From positions 45,635,318 to 45,699,317 of the forward strand of contig CM039119.1 of assembly GCA_022036555.1 (NCBI GenBank): a stretch of 64,000 nt of DNA, given 5' to 3'. The stretch is from Microstegium vimineum. Lineage: Eukaryota > Streptophyta > Magnoliopsida > Poales > Poaceae. Made by a program: the position numbers and the translations under genes. How positions within the stretch are numbered: position 1 is the stretch's first letter; every line of letters begins with the position of its first letter. The notes under the pieces were generated by a model. That model had not been told where the DNA came from. It saw only the letters and a program-made list of their open reading frames with translations, and ran no database searches. Below are positions 46,423 to 57,564 of this stretch, piece by piece.

Positions 46423-49283
46423 GCAGTAGTAGGCACTACAAATTAAGGCCGGATCTTCAACTTGATCGCAACGTCCACGACGGAACGTGCATTTGCAGTA
46501 ACAGTAAACTAATTAAACAGCTACGGGCGCCACCATGCATGCCATCACCCGGACCCGGCCCGGCCGGTGGTGCGCTGGCCGCCGCGCCGTAGTAGTATCA
46601 CTATCATCACATCGGGCCGCCGTCTGACTTGTGCAAATCTAAACGGAGGAGAGAGCTAGCGAGATTGTCTCACTCTCATCTCTGTCCTGTCGTCGACGCT
46701 AGCTAAATAAACATTGTCTGTTTTCGATCAGGTATGAATAATGAGATTGGTGGTGAGAACACGGCGGCGTCTATATATATGCGTTATTACCTTACCGCCT
46801 GTTTCTTTCGGCTAGTAGTGGTTGTGGCCTGTTACCACGCTGGCGGAGTTAGAGGAAATTCGAGGTGGGTACGCTTGCCTTGTGGGTACATAGAATTTTA
46901 TCTAAAGGGTGCAAATATGGTGAAAATTTAGGTACAATTAGTGTTTTTTGGTTTTTGTGTGAGTGCGACTGCACCCACAACTGAGTATATAGATCCTCCC
47001 CTCACGCCGAGACTCAAGTAAAGGATCCATTCATGATTTCGGTAGTCATGCATATATGTAGGTTTCACCTCCGTCCGTATAATGGAACCGAGACATGCAT
47101 GCATGTTGTGCTTGTGCTTGGTTCACAAATTTCCAAGCTTTTTAATTTAGCATCTCCGATATGCATGATCCAGGTGTGTGAAGTTTTCACGAGTAGTTAC
47201 TTGTCGTTACTGTTGCAATTGCCATGCGGCCACAACAAATCCAATGTCCACAACACCCATTTGTCCATTTCCATGTGGCACCAATCATGCACCAAAGGGA
47301 TTTTAGATGTTGAATTGGTGAATTGGTGATGGATCGTCTCTCAGCGAAGCATGGTTCCCGTTTGTTTTGGTAAAATTTGACTTATACTAAATATTTATAC
47401 TAATTTATTATGATAAAAATATTATTCGTTCCCTAGAAAATAATGCTTAAATAATACTGAATTGGTGATGAAACGGGGCCATGATTGATGCATAATACAG
47501 TAGAACAGTGTTCGTCATTCTCGACCGTGCGCACGTACGTACTAGTAGGCACGTACGGCTGTCTCGTAGGGAAATAATATCATACTAGTCTAATACTAGT
47601 TTCCAAAGCTGATTAATAATGGAAGTACTAGGGTTTATTATTTAGCTGGGCAATTGCTTCTTATAGCCTGAGATGATATATGCTGACAAGGCAGACAGGA
47701 GCCCACGAGTCACGGGAGCACCAACCCGTGATGCCCGTACGTCCATGTCGACGGGCAACAACATCTCCATCTCTGCTTCCGTCCTGTCCATTAATTCAAT
47801 TCCTTGCTTATTAGTTGCTTGCAAACATAGACTAGTATTGTCAGCATTCCTATCGATCAGGCCCCACCGGCTCCCCTCAGTTCCATATCATGCATATCAT
47901 AGCAGACAAAACACAGGCCACACATATATAATCAGACGTACGGGGAAGGTCTCTAGCGATGATAATGATGATATATATAAGATGATTGTGAGTGCGTGAG
48001 ATTAGGTCAGCTGATGACACGCCGGCGCCGCGCCCGCCATTTTATTAATTTGCTGCAACTTTACAATCTCTCATGATTCTTATGGAAAGCAGGTTGATTT
48101 TATTTGTCAGGGTTAGTTCAGTAGATAAATAATGGGCCTGGGCTAGCTAGCTGTTTTCTTTTGTAATACTACTGTACTGTACTAAACCCGAGCGAGCATT
48201 CGAGGGCAGCCGCCTTTTATTTACACACTACCGTCATACCGTGCAGTACGTAATTTGCTCAGCGTGTTTTTGTTTGTTCATTTCATTCATTCACGCTCTT
48301 GCATTGGCTGCTGTGTTTGGTGTTGTGCTTATTTAGACAGTGAGTTGAACCGATTCCATCCTTAGGTCGTCTTATACCAATAAACTGTACCGCATGGCTG
48401 TGGTTGGAGGACTCCTTAATTAATTTGCTAGCTTTCACAACCGAGCTAGCTAGGGAGGCTGCTCGGTCGGTCATGATATAATGTGCAACAGACTCAAGGA
48501 CTGCATGACGACATGGATTACTGTAGAATTGAAGGTCAAGAGGTACATGCATGCACAGGGTTCTGCATGATTGCAAGAGTTAGATCTCTTCAAGCATAAG
48601 CAAAACAGCATGCATATATATGTATAGTCAACTAGTAATAAAGGGACTTGTAATATATATTACGACCTAAAAAAAACAGGTTTTAATTGGGAATTCAGTC
48701 AGTCCTTCTGCTTGTTTCTCAAGTTTGGGAGCCGGCCGGCCGCCTCCACACTTTTGCTTGAGCGTTCATCTTGTAGCTAGATATATATACATATATACAG
48801 AGTCATAAACAATGTGGTAATGTAATATAAACCGTCTCCAAACTAAATTCAGCCTGAGAAAAGACCCCACATATATATGCAATTAATTGATGAGGCTCAA
48901 ACATGTTAGTTATCTCAATGACTGGCAAAAACTTTTTCCTGGTGGCAATGCAGTGCAACTGTGCAAGCAAGAGCAAGCGACACGCTGACGATGCGGGCAT
49001 CTCCGTGACGATAATCTTAGCGAGCTTAAAAATATCTACTAGCAGTTCTTAATTAAGTTAGGGGCAGGTACGTGTTGTGTTCTGTAGGCCAGTCGAAGTT
49101 GGCAATCGGTGATTAGTCGCTGCTAATCCCTTTTTCGCGCTAGGATTTATCTGTAAATGCGTAGCTTGACGAACGCACCTCGCACACAACCTAAACCAGA
49201 GCTTGATAAAGCTGCTAGATTTCATGACTCCACCAATCCGGCTTTTGCTTAATCACTCGCGGTAATTAATCATCACCTGTTAA
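46423..49283. other. Intergenic, no supported gene
   Basis: About 2.9 kb. ORFs at 46734, 47033, 47673 (+) and 48283, 48803 (-) are short with no recognised domains. Contains frequent TATATA and CTAGCTAG words. Confidence 0.45.
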
Positions 49284-49519
49284 TACTTCATCCGTCCCTG
49301 GAAGAATAGATTTCTGGGTTTGTCCTAAGTCAAATTTTTGAACTTTGACCAAATTTTTAGAATAAAGTATTAAAAGTTATGATATCAAACTAGTATAATT
49401 AGATTTATCTAAGAATATATTTTTACATGGTACTCATTTTAGTTCATAGGTATTGTTACATTTCTCTATATAGTTAGTCATTGGCTGACACAGATTCTAT
49501 GAATTGATTCTTGAGTATA
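49284..49519. mobile_element. Stowaway-like MITE, degenerate
   Basis: Begins TACTTCATCCGTCCCTGGAAG and shares, in inverted orientation, the words GTCCTAAGTCAAA, AACTTTGACCAAATTT and ATATTTTTACATGGTACTCA with the copy at 61097-61358. The right end is decayed. Confidence 0.6.
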
Positions 49520-50650
49520 TAGTAGTCGCCAGCCGCCGACAGCGTCGCGTGTTTTCTGAGTCTTGGCAACCAAGTCTACCACTGGCCTAACACTGAACAG
49601 AACCAGCCCCGGTAGTTTTGGTCTCCAGCTGAGACATTCTGGTGCGCTGGAGAAGTTAACAATTGCTGCTAGCTAATGACCAGTGGACGAGACAGAATGC
49701 CGGACAGAAGAGAACAGTGGTAGTAGCTGAAGATGAGTAGGACGGCTAGCATTTTTGTCAGAGAGAGAGAGAGAGAAAGTTCTCAAGAGAGTGAGTCATC
49801 AGACAGGGTCGTAAGTTAATGCAGAGCCATCAAGCTCCGTTGATCTTATCAGCCCACAGCCCAGTAGATAGATAGATAGAACCGAAGAAGGCTGCTGCAC
49901 GCACCTAGCAGCTGCTGCAAACCAACCACTTTTGACTAGATATGGTAGGTGGTGTTTGATCGCTTATATTGTAGTCTCTTCTCCTCATGATCACTTAACT
50001 TAATTCACCCCTCAAAAAAAAAAACTTAACTGAATTCTGCCTTTTGGGTACCCGCATGTGTGCTATGTGACAAACAGATCAATAAGCACTTGAATGGCTG
50101 CTCGGGTTGTTAATATGCGAATCTTTGTCAGAACCAAGCAATGGCGGTCGGTTTGCTTTTTGAAAAAGAGCCAGAAAGGAGCGGGCCGGGGGGAGGGGAT
50201 TTTGATGGCTCATCATTGGTGTGTGGGGAGGCAGCTTTGTCAACGGGATGACGCATTTCTGCACCATTTTCCTGCATTATATTTCCATGTCACAGTATCT
50301 GTAGTTTCCATGGTGGATTGATGTGTGTAGTACATATGGATCGCGTAGTAGGAGTAGCGGCCCGCCATCTCATCTGGTATGGATCGTTGTCGTGGAACGG
50401 ACTTGTCCGGCACAGGATAGTCCACCGAGCGTGCCATAGCGGCATGCAAGCCAACGACTACAGGGACTTGGCGCGATTACCTACACCAACGAACTGCCAG
50501 CTTAGCTGCCGTTTCGCCCAGCTCAGTTTCACCGTAAGCTGTTTTTTTTTTTAAAAAAAAAGTTTCATAAATGTCTTTTGTTTTTAAGTTGAGCTGTTTT
50601 ACGACACGTGTTTTGTAAAACAGCTTTACACGATAAAACAATAAATAAAA
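49520..50650. other. Intergenic, no supported gene
   Basis: Contains a GA microsatellite (about 49759-49775) and a TAGA run near 49866. The ORFs at 50094 and 50318 (+) are unrecognised. Confidence 0.45.
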
Positions 50651-51268
50651 TCTATATCTATACCTAATAATAAAGAGACAAAATTTCTTCGCGATATGAT
50701 CTTTTCTAACTAACTTCATGAATGTAAATATCTTTAATCGTTTGTATACTATAACCTCCAATTTTTATATAGGGATTAGACACGAGTATATTTAAGGATC
50801 CTATTCTAATTCAAATAGAATAAGCTCGAGTAAGATGAATAAGATTTCTAATCCTAATCCAAATCTAAATAGTAAAAGGTAAGAGCAGAAATTTATTTCT
50901 AATTCTATATATATAATTCGTGTTTATACAAGTTTCAATAGCTCTTCTTTAGTATGATATAGAGTTCGATTTCAAAACCTATCGGGTCGCATATATGATC
51001 TGAACTCGAAAACAACTAACTTTCATACAATTTTTATTCCAACATGGCTCATGATGAAATACCTCCGAGTAGGATGAATAGGGATCCTAATTCTAATCCA
51101 AATCTAAATAGAAAAGAACATGTATTTAGCTCAGAAAATAGCAATTTAATGAGTGATGATGAAAAAAATTGAAAAAATATAAAATATGAATAAATATGTA
51201 ATACTCCGTGTATTTTTAATTAATATTAAGTTTTTTCTCCCGTTGTAACGTACGGGCATGTTTGCTAG
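50651..51268 (+). mobile_element. Non-autonomous Helitron, copy A
   Basis: Starts TCTATATCTATACCTAATAA after an A and ends TTTGCTAG before a T, the 5'-TC...CTRR-3' ends inserted between A and T expected of Helitrons. A hairpin-forming CCCGTTGTAACGTACGGG lies about 12 bases before the CTAG end. It encodes no Rep/helicase; 618 bp. Confidence 0.8.
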
Positions 51269-51493
51269 TAACTATAATACGAGAGATGAAATTAGGATAA
51301 GCTATTTTTTTAGTTCTATCCTACTTCTCCTTTTGTCGGAGGAGAAAAAATAATTTCGCCCATAGAATTGTTTTGAAAATACGTGTTTGACAAAAACAAC
51401 AACTTAAACTGCATCAAACATACCCTTATATTTTATCACCTAAAATGGCAATGGCTGCTGTATTGTATTCTAGCACATTACATTACTTTTATA

Positions 51494-51754
51494 TACTCCC
51501 TCTGTATTGTAAAAAAAAATCATTTTGAACAACGATATAGTCTCCAAAACATGACTCTGATTTTATATTTCTATAAAAAATATTTATTTAAAAATGATAT
51601 ATGTATACTTTTATGAAAGTACACTTCGAGACAAATCTATTAGTACGATTTTCAAATTTTCAAACTCAACCACAAAAGTTATTTATGATTTATATTCTCA
51701 ATATTTAATCAAAATCTTATTCAAAATGACTTCTTTTACAATATGGAAAGAGTA
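51494..51754. mobile_element. Stowaway-like MITE
   Basis: Begins TACTCCCTCTGTATTGTAAAA and ends TTTTACAATATGGAAAGAGTA, with AATCATTTTGAAC and TTCAAAATGACTT as inner inverted partners. TA flanks. Confidence 0.85.
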
Positions 51755-51875
51755 TGTATGTAATTGAAGTTCACCAACCAATATGGAGGGAGTATGTATG
51801 TATCTGAAGACTGAAGTTCACCAACCAGTATGGAGGGAGTATGTATGTATCTGAAGACTGAAGTTCACCAACCAG
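51743..51875. repeat. Tandem repeat duplicating the right end of the Stowaway element
   Basis: The block AGTATGTATGTA...GAAGTTCACCAACCA recurs from 51751, 51791 and 51838 (spacings 40 and 47 bp). Each unit carries TATGG-AGGGAGTA, the MITE's end, so the right terminus has been amplified together with flanking DNA. Confidence 0.85.
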
Positions 51876-52107
51876 GCTTTGATAGAAATATGACACAGAA
51901 GCTAGAATGATTTCAACGGAATATGATGTATATGTCATGTTTTAAGTCCCGTGACCATGCAATGGAGACATGGTGGAGAGGCTAATGCCCGTCGGTACAA
52001 ACTTGAGGCTAATGTCAATCAGTACAAACTTGAGATACTTTAAGTCTAACATTTTTGAGTTGTCTCTAATTTGAGATGAGGGAGTACTATATACTATACT
52101 ACTCGGA

Positions 52108-52385
52108 TAAGAGCATCTTCAGCCATGGACCATAAATTAAAACCCTACATTTTTATTTGAGAGGTGGCCTATAAAATTGGAGGGCCAAATTTAAAGTCCA
52201 ACTCCAGCCATAGTCTCTAATTTAGGGGAGAAGAATAAGAAAACCTCTTTCCTGGAGACCCAAAACTAAACTTTGAGAGCTCTCCTAAAATGAGAGTTTA
52301 AATAGAAGGTGTATTGGAGTGGATTTTTTTAGACCAAATTCCTAGATTTAAAATAGGAGCTTATTTAGGGGCTCCACTGGAGTAA
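52108..52385. mobile_element. Probable small DNA-transposon-derived repeat
   Basis: Begins GAGCATCTTCAGCCATGG and ends TTATTTAGGGGCTCCACTGG; CTCCAGCC and CTCCACTGGAG words and repeated AATTTAGG/CCTAAAT resemble common grass 'GAGCATCTCCA' MITEs. Ends are not proven. Confidence 0.4.
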
Positions 52386-53758
52386 CAAAGTGGTACCAAA
52401 CAAATAGAAAATCAACTGCAACTGACACGTAGCCATGTTTTTTGGTTTAATAAATTTGAGCACCGCTTCGAAACTGAGAAAAAGAGCTGGCAGTCGTCAG
52501 CACATTGTAGTTGCTGCAGTGTAATTCTACGACCAGTTTTGGTTTGCTCGCTGGATCCTACAATCGCAGATTTTGTTTTTTAAACAGAGGAAGTATGCGG
52601 CACCATGGTTAAATTGAAGATATATGAAGACTGCGGCCTATGGTCAATGAGTGTCAGTGATGCTGACTACTCAAGATTAGTCCCGTCTGACCTGATCATT
52701 TGGACCGCACGCGCGCAGTCAACAGAAACATGGCACGTTGGTATATCTTTTACTAGCGAGTAGCGACCAGATGCAGCATGACGGATAGATCTATCCGTCG
52801 GCTCAACTCCACGCACATGATCAACGTGCTGAATTGCCATGAAAATATGGTAGCAGAAAGATGTGAATGAACATACTAGCTAGTGTACAAGTCGATTCTA
52901 AAGACCCCAAACCTTCCTTTCAGAAAAATAAGTTCACATAACCTCCGTTTAAATATCTGGAATTGAATTTATTTTAATAATCATAATTTATATAAATATT
53001 AATTAATTTAATATATTTATATATGAATTATATCTGTATATTATTGTTTATTATATGAGAGAGATAATTATGTGTTGCATTTTTATCTAGAAGAGTGAGT
53101 TAAAAAATGGGTTATAAATTATAAAGAAAAAACACAACATAATGATCTTAGAATCTATTTCCATCTCCTATCCTATGAATTTGAATATTTAATATAAATT
53201 TATAAATTAACTTTAGAAAATAGTGGAACGTTAAATTCTAAGCCAAATAGTCTATTTATTATGTACATTTTGATTCCACTAAATAAAAAGATTCAAACGG
53301 CCTATGGATTTATTCGTTGGCAGAAAGGTTTTACTTTTTCCCTAAAAATCACGAAAGAAAGACTGGAAGGATATATATATTTTTTTTGAGAAACGTTGCA
53401 CTGAAAAACTTCGCATGTGGGCTGAACTCTGGCACAACAAGTAGTGGATCGTTCTTCAAAGGAAGGAGAAAAGCCCACCAGCCTATTAGAAACACCTTCA
53501 ACATGTAATAATAGGCCTGAAACAGCTTCATGTCATAATAGGAACCTTAGCAGGGCGGGCTGCCGCTTTCCTCCTAAAAGGCCTTCTCGAAGCAGCCCGT
53601 CAGGACGAGGAAGGTCGTGCGGATCGGGCGGTGGGCCGATTAGTCTCAGCACCAGGCTCCAAGAAGAAAAAGGCCGTGCGTGCAAGCACGGCGGCAGCCC
53701 ACAAATGGCTGGTCCGGTTGTTTTGTTGGCGATAGCAACCCAATTTGGGGTCAGCTAA
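52386..53758. other. Intergenic, no supported gene
   Basis: AT-rich on the left; a GC-richer block (53440-53757) with a + ORF of 104 codons from 53444 that has no recognised domain. Confidence 0.4.
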
Positions 53759-54487
53759 TCTATACTCTATATATCTATATCTATACCTATCTATAATAAA
53801 GAGGCAAAATTTCAGCCTTTTTTTTTTCGTCCATCTATTTTTTTAGATCCGTCTCCCTCTAACTACTCGGTAATGAAGAGTTTTTTTTCGTCCGGACTTA
53901 TATATATATAACACGTTCTCATATACAAGTTAGAATAGATCTTGTATCTAACACGAAATAGAGTTCAGTTAGGAGTTGTAATTGTAATCCAAATAGAGCT
54001 CTAAATCCTATATCAAACACGTAAGACTTCCAAGTAAACATGAAAAGGAATTCTAATCCAAATAGAAATAGGATAATTAGAATAGAAATTAAGCAATAAA
54101 AATGAATTCTAATCAAAATTGAAATAGGGTAATAAGAATAAAAAATTAAGCAATCATGTGTTGTCGGTACAAATCCACAACACATGATTTAAATGAACAA
54201 CTAAAGATGAAGCATCTGATTTGAAAAAAAAATCATTTGCGGAAACATCTCTAAGGGAAAAAACACACGAATTTTTTTTTTGGATGTGAGACGTGAGACG
54301 TGAGACCTCTCAAGCGGTGGGTGAGACGATAAAGAAATCGTAGTGGCCATGTACTCAAAAAATCGGACGATCAGTAATTGAGACGGAAACAAATTAGACG
54401 CCGACATAGAATCGGTGAGTTGAGCAGAGTACAAATGAATAATATTCTATTTAATCACCCGTTGCAACACACGTGCACTTTTGCTAG
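53759..54487 (+). mobile_element. Non-autonomous Helitron, copy B
   Basis: Starts TCTATACTCTATATATC after an A. It contains AATAAAGAGGCAAAATTTC near the left end, and ends CCCGTTGCAACACACGTG then TTTTGCTAG. Same family as copy A; followed directly by copy C. Confidence 0.8.
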
Positions 54488-55106
54488 TAATAATAAAGAG
54501 GCAAAATTTCTCTCCACCTGAATTTTTTGGTCCGGCCCATTCAAAAACTACTCCAATTACTCTCTCCCGCACAACATATCTATTAAAGAAAATAAAATAT
54601 TGTAAGAGTTCTAATAGGATACATATACTTTCTGTATATAACTCAATTTATCTTTCTATACTAATACTAATAAGGATAGGATCGGGCGTGCCAGGATTGA
54701 GTCCAAAATAGCAAATACAATTACGTACAAATTTATCTTTCTATACTAATACTAATAGGGATAGGATCGGGCGTTCCATGATTAAGTCCAAAATGACAAA
54801 ATTTCTCTCTCCCATTTTTTTGGGTCTGGCTTCCCCAACTATCGAACAAAGTATGAAATTCGATTTCTATGTGTATTAAGTTTCGTTGTAACACAAACAA
54901 ATAAATTATGTTTCGTTATAACTCAAACGGATCGACAGATGTTGATATTTAATTTTTTTCCTAATAGATGAAAATTAAATCCATGCAAGGAAAATAATGT
55001 GAGGCTGTGACAGTATGAAATCCGATTCTATCTCCAAATCGTAAATCTTCTAGGTGACTACACGGCAAACTTTATTCCCGTTGCAACACACGGACACATT
55101 TGCTAG
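54488..55106 (+). mobile_element. Non-autonomous Helitron, copy C (head-to-tail)
   Basis: Begins TAATAATAAAGAGGCAAAAT right after the CTAG of copy B, lacking about 14 terminal bases of the usual 5' end. Ends CCCGTTGCAACACACGGACA then TTTGCTAG. Contains an internal 84-bp direct duplication (54651/54735). Confidence 0.78.
54651..54800. repeat. 84-bp direct duplication inside Helitron copy C
   Basis: TCTTTCTATACTAATACTAA starts at 54651 and again at 54735, followed in both by GGATAGGATCGGGCGT and AAGTCCAAAAT-type words. Confidence 0.85.
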
Positions 55107-55649
55107 TAATAATAAAGAGCTAAAATTTTACTCCCCATTTTTTTTGGTCCGCCCATTCTTTTGGATCTGTCTCTCTCTAACTATCGAATCTTATATATAA
55201 TCCGTACTCATACAAGTTAGAGTTGTTTTTGTCTAAAAACAGAATTTGATTCCAAAACGTATTAATCATATACTGTATATGAGACCGTCTGCTTAAAAGA
55301 GACCGAAACAAGATTTCCATTGTTGGAACCGCACCAATTAAAGAGTCCTAATAGAACAAGACAGTTCCTTAAAAATTTCATACGTTGCCAAAGGTACCTT
55401 CCATATTTGTACATGTACGGTCATGTGTTGCTAAAATATATGTACGGTCATGCACTACCTTGTTCTTTTCCGCTCCTTATTTCTTGGTAACTCTAATCCT
55501 GATCTACCATACATGCACTATATAATGAAATCAAATATGTACACCCCAAAGCACAAATATTTCCTCTATTTGATTTGATTTGATATTTTGACTAATCAAT
55601 CTCTACGACTAGGTTGTGACTGTCGGCTTCAAATCCAAGTATAAGCCCA

Positions 55650-56075
55650 GGTTGTGACTGTCCGACGTCCTTGTGGAGCTTCTGGATGGCATGAAGACTG
55701 GCGTCACAAAGCCCATGGGTGAGTACCGGCAACGTTGCTGCAGGTGATGAACATCATCTTTCCGGCGGAGTTGGATGAGGAGGACATGCTGCCCAACATG
55801 ACAAGTTCTACGTCAAGGTCTCCAACGCCTATCATTCGATGTACGTCATGCTTCAGTGTCGTGCTCTCTCCAACAAGCTCCATAACTCGGCCTACCCCGT
55901 CCATGTCATCGTCGGCGCTAGGCCGCTCCCGGGCCACCACTACCACTCGCACGCCCGATCTATCCACGAGGACCAAGCTTGCCTCGCCATGCAGGGTCGT
56001 GGGATCCGAGCACAACGTGACCATCGAGCCCACCATGCTAAACTTTGAAGGCGAGAGGACGCAGGGGTTGTGAAC
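55650..56075. other. GC-rich coding-like segment inside the CACTA/Helitron nest
   Basis: A sharply GC-rich block in AT-rich surroundings with ORFs of 112 codons (55735-56073, +) and 69 codons (55839-56048, +) and one on the - strand. It looks like captured exon DNA or the internal part of the CACTA element. No domain is recognised, so no function is assigned. Confidence 0.35.
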
Positions 56076-56229
56076 TATATGTTGTAATGATGGACTTGTG
56101 AACTATGTTGTAATGATGGATTGTCAATTATGACTTGTGATGATGTTCTAAATATTGGTCTTGTATGCATATATGTGTTGGTCAGATTTGAATTTGAATT
56201 ATATATATTTGGTCAGATTTGAATTTGAA

Positions 56230-56420
56230 TTAATTTTTTTTTTGTCACAAAATCCATGGTAGGGGCGGTTCTTGAAAGAACCGCCCTTACAGATATATAG
56301 AGCAAGAAGTCGCTATAGGGGCGGTTTAAAACACCAGCCGCCCCTACAGAAGTCGCTACAGGTGCGGCGGAGAAATCGCCCCTACAGCGGGTACTACTAC
56401 AGTGGACGTTTGCAGTAGTG
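56230..56420. mobile_element. Terminal region of a CACTA (EnSpm) transposon
   Basis: The right end, read inverted, is CACTACTGCAAACGTCCACT, the CACTA terminus. Before it lie at least three subterminal inverted motifs of the form GGGGCGG...CCGCCCCTACA (56262-56395). The left terminus was not found, so the element is partial or larger than it appears. Confidence 0.85.
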
Positions 56421-56773
56421 AGCCGGCCCTGTCAACTCCGTTCAAGGAGCAATGCATAGGGCTGCGTCGCCTCGTGGTAGGTAGCAGGGCGTCACGACAT
56501 TGCCAATATCACTAGCTACGGCAGGCCATGGCCACAAGATCACTATATATATAAAATTAAAACAACGTGCACAACTATGATATATGGAACAAAATTACAC
56601 AGCTAATTGAAGTGTATATGGGACCGTTAAATCTCTAATCTATAAATTATTTTTAACCATGCAAGACGTGCTTACCATTGCATCGCACATGCATATTTGC
56701 TAGTTGGTAAAAATTCTCAAAAAAAGAAAGTAATTGGTAAAATAAAGCCATTTAACTTTAATTAATAGACTCC

Positions 56774-56874
56774 CAGTTTGGTTGATCGTTTCGATGACAG
56801 ATATCGCTTTTGGCTGTTTTGTTGTGAGAGAAAAATACTGTTTTAGTGGCTGATAAACCAAGCGAACAGGGCGA
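56774..56874. mobile_element. 'TTATCAGCC' grass MITE, copy 5
   Basis: Contains TTGTGAGAGAAAAATACTG, the family centre in inverted orientation, and ends GATAAACCAAGCGAACAGGG. Left part GTTTGGTTGATCGTTTCG. Confidence 0.7.
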
Positions 56875-56889
56875 GAGCCTCAGGTTTTT

Positions 56890-57060
56890 CTTTGGCTCTA
56901 GTTCTAACTCCTCTAAAATAATCTTGCCAAATGTTTTTATATAGAAGTCGAAGTTATTTTAGTGGAGCTATAAATTATGCTTCGTTAAAAACGGCTTTGG
57001 CTCCTCCGAGGAAGCACCTCAAGAGAAGTCATACCAAATATGTCCTTAATACAAACATAT
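56890..57060. mobile_element. Tourist/hAT-like small MITE
   Basis: Words such as GGCTCTAGTTCTAACTCCTC near the left and GGCTTTGGCTCCTCCGAGGA...CATACCAAATATGTCC at the right resemble common 'GGAGC...CCAAACATGCCC' grass MITEs. Ends uncertain. Confidence 0.4.
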
Positions 57061-57342
57061 AGAGCTATTAAGTGTATTAATTTTTTTTTGCCAAATCTTA
57101 AACTACCAGTTAGTCAACTAGCTGACTAACCTTACCTAATTTGGACTCATTATTAAACCTTACTAAGAACTTCTTTTAGCTCATCCAAACATGCTATCGC
57201 TTCCCGTCAGATCCTATGGCTACTTTGGGTTTTTTAGCAAACAATCAGTGGTGAGCACGAGGACATTAGTGAAACCGTGCCTCTTGGTTGGTGGAGGCGT
57301 TGTATAGTTCTCGTACAAGTGTACCAGCATCCTAGTAAGTCT

Positions 57343-57430
57343 TGTTTGCTTAAATTTACCAGCACAGTTTATTAGCCATGGTACATTTTTTCTGTTACAA
57401 TAAAACAATATCAATTGATTTATTAGCTCT
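57343..57430. mobile_element. 'TTATCAGCC' grass MITE, copy 6
   Basis: CTTGTTTGCTTAAATTTACCAG on the left, TTTTTTCTGTTACAATAAAAC in the centre and TTGATTTATTAGCTC on the right; diverged member of the family. Confidence 0.5.
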
Positions 57431-57564
57431 TGACGTGCATGCAATGAGTTGCTAGGCCTTGCTGCCACTGATTATACCATATCCAAGCAATAGCAGAGGG
57501 TTCAACATAGTGAAATTTAAACTTACCTAGATTCCTAGCTGAGTATTCCATGGGCACGTCGATA

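Larger units (their letters stand above)
55107..56703 (+). mobile_element. Non-autonomous Helitron, copy D, with nested insertion
   Basis: Begins TAATAATAAAGAGCTAAAAT directly after the CTAG of copy C, the same junction as B/C. A candidate 3' end, CATCGCACATGCATATTTGCTAG followed by T, is at 56681-56703. The 1.6-kb length compared with about 0.62-0.73 kb for A-C is explained by inserted CACTA and GC-rich sequence between about 55600 and 56420. Confidence 0.6.

Noticed and set aside
55453..55466. CACTACC string as possible left end of the CACTA element
   Set aside because: The following bases do not match the right terminus and the flanking trinucleotides do not agree.
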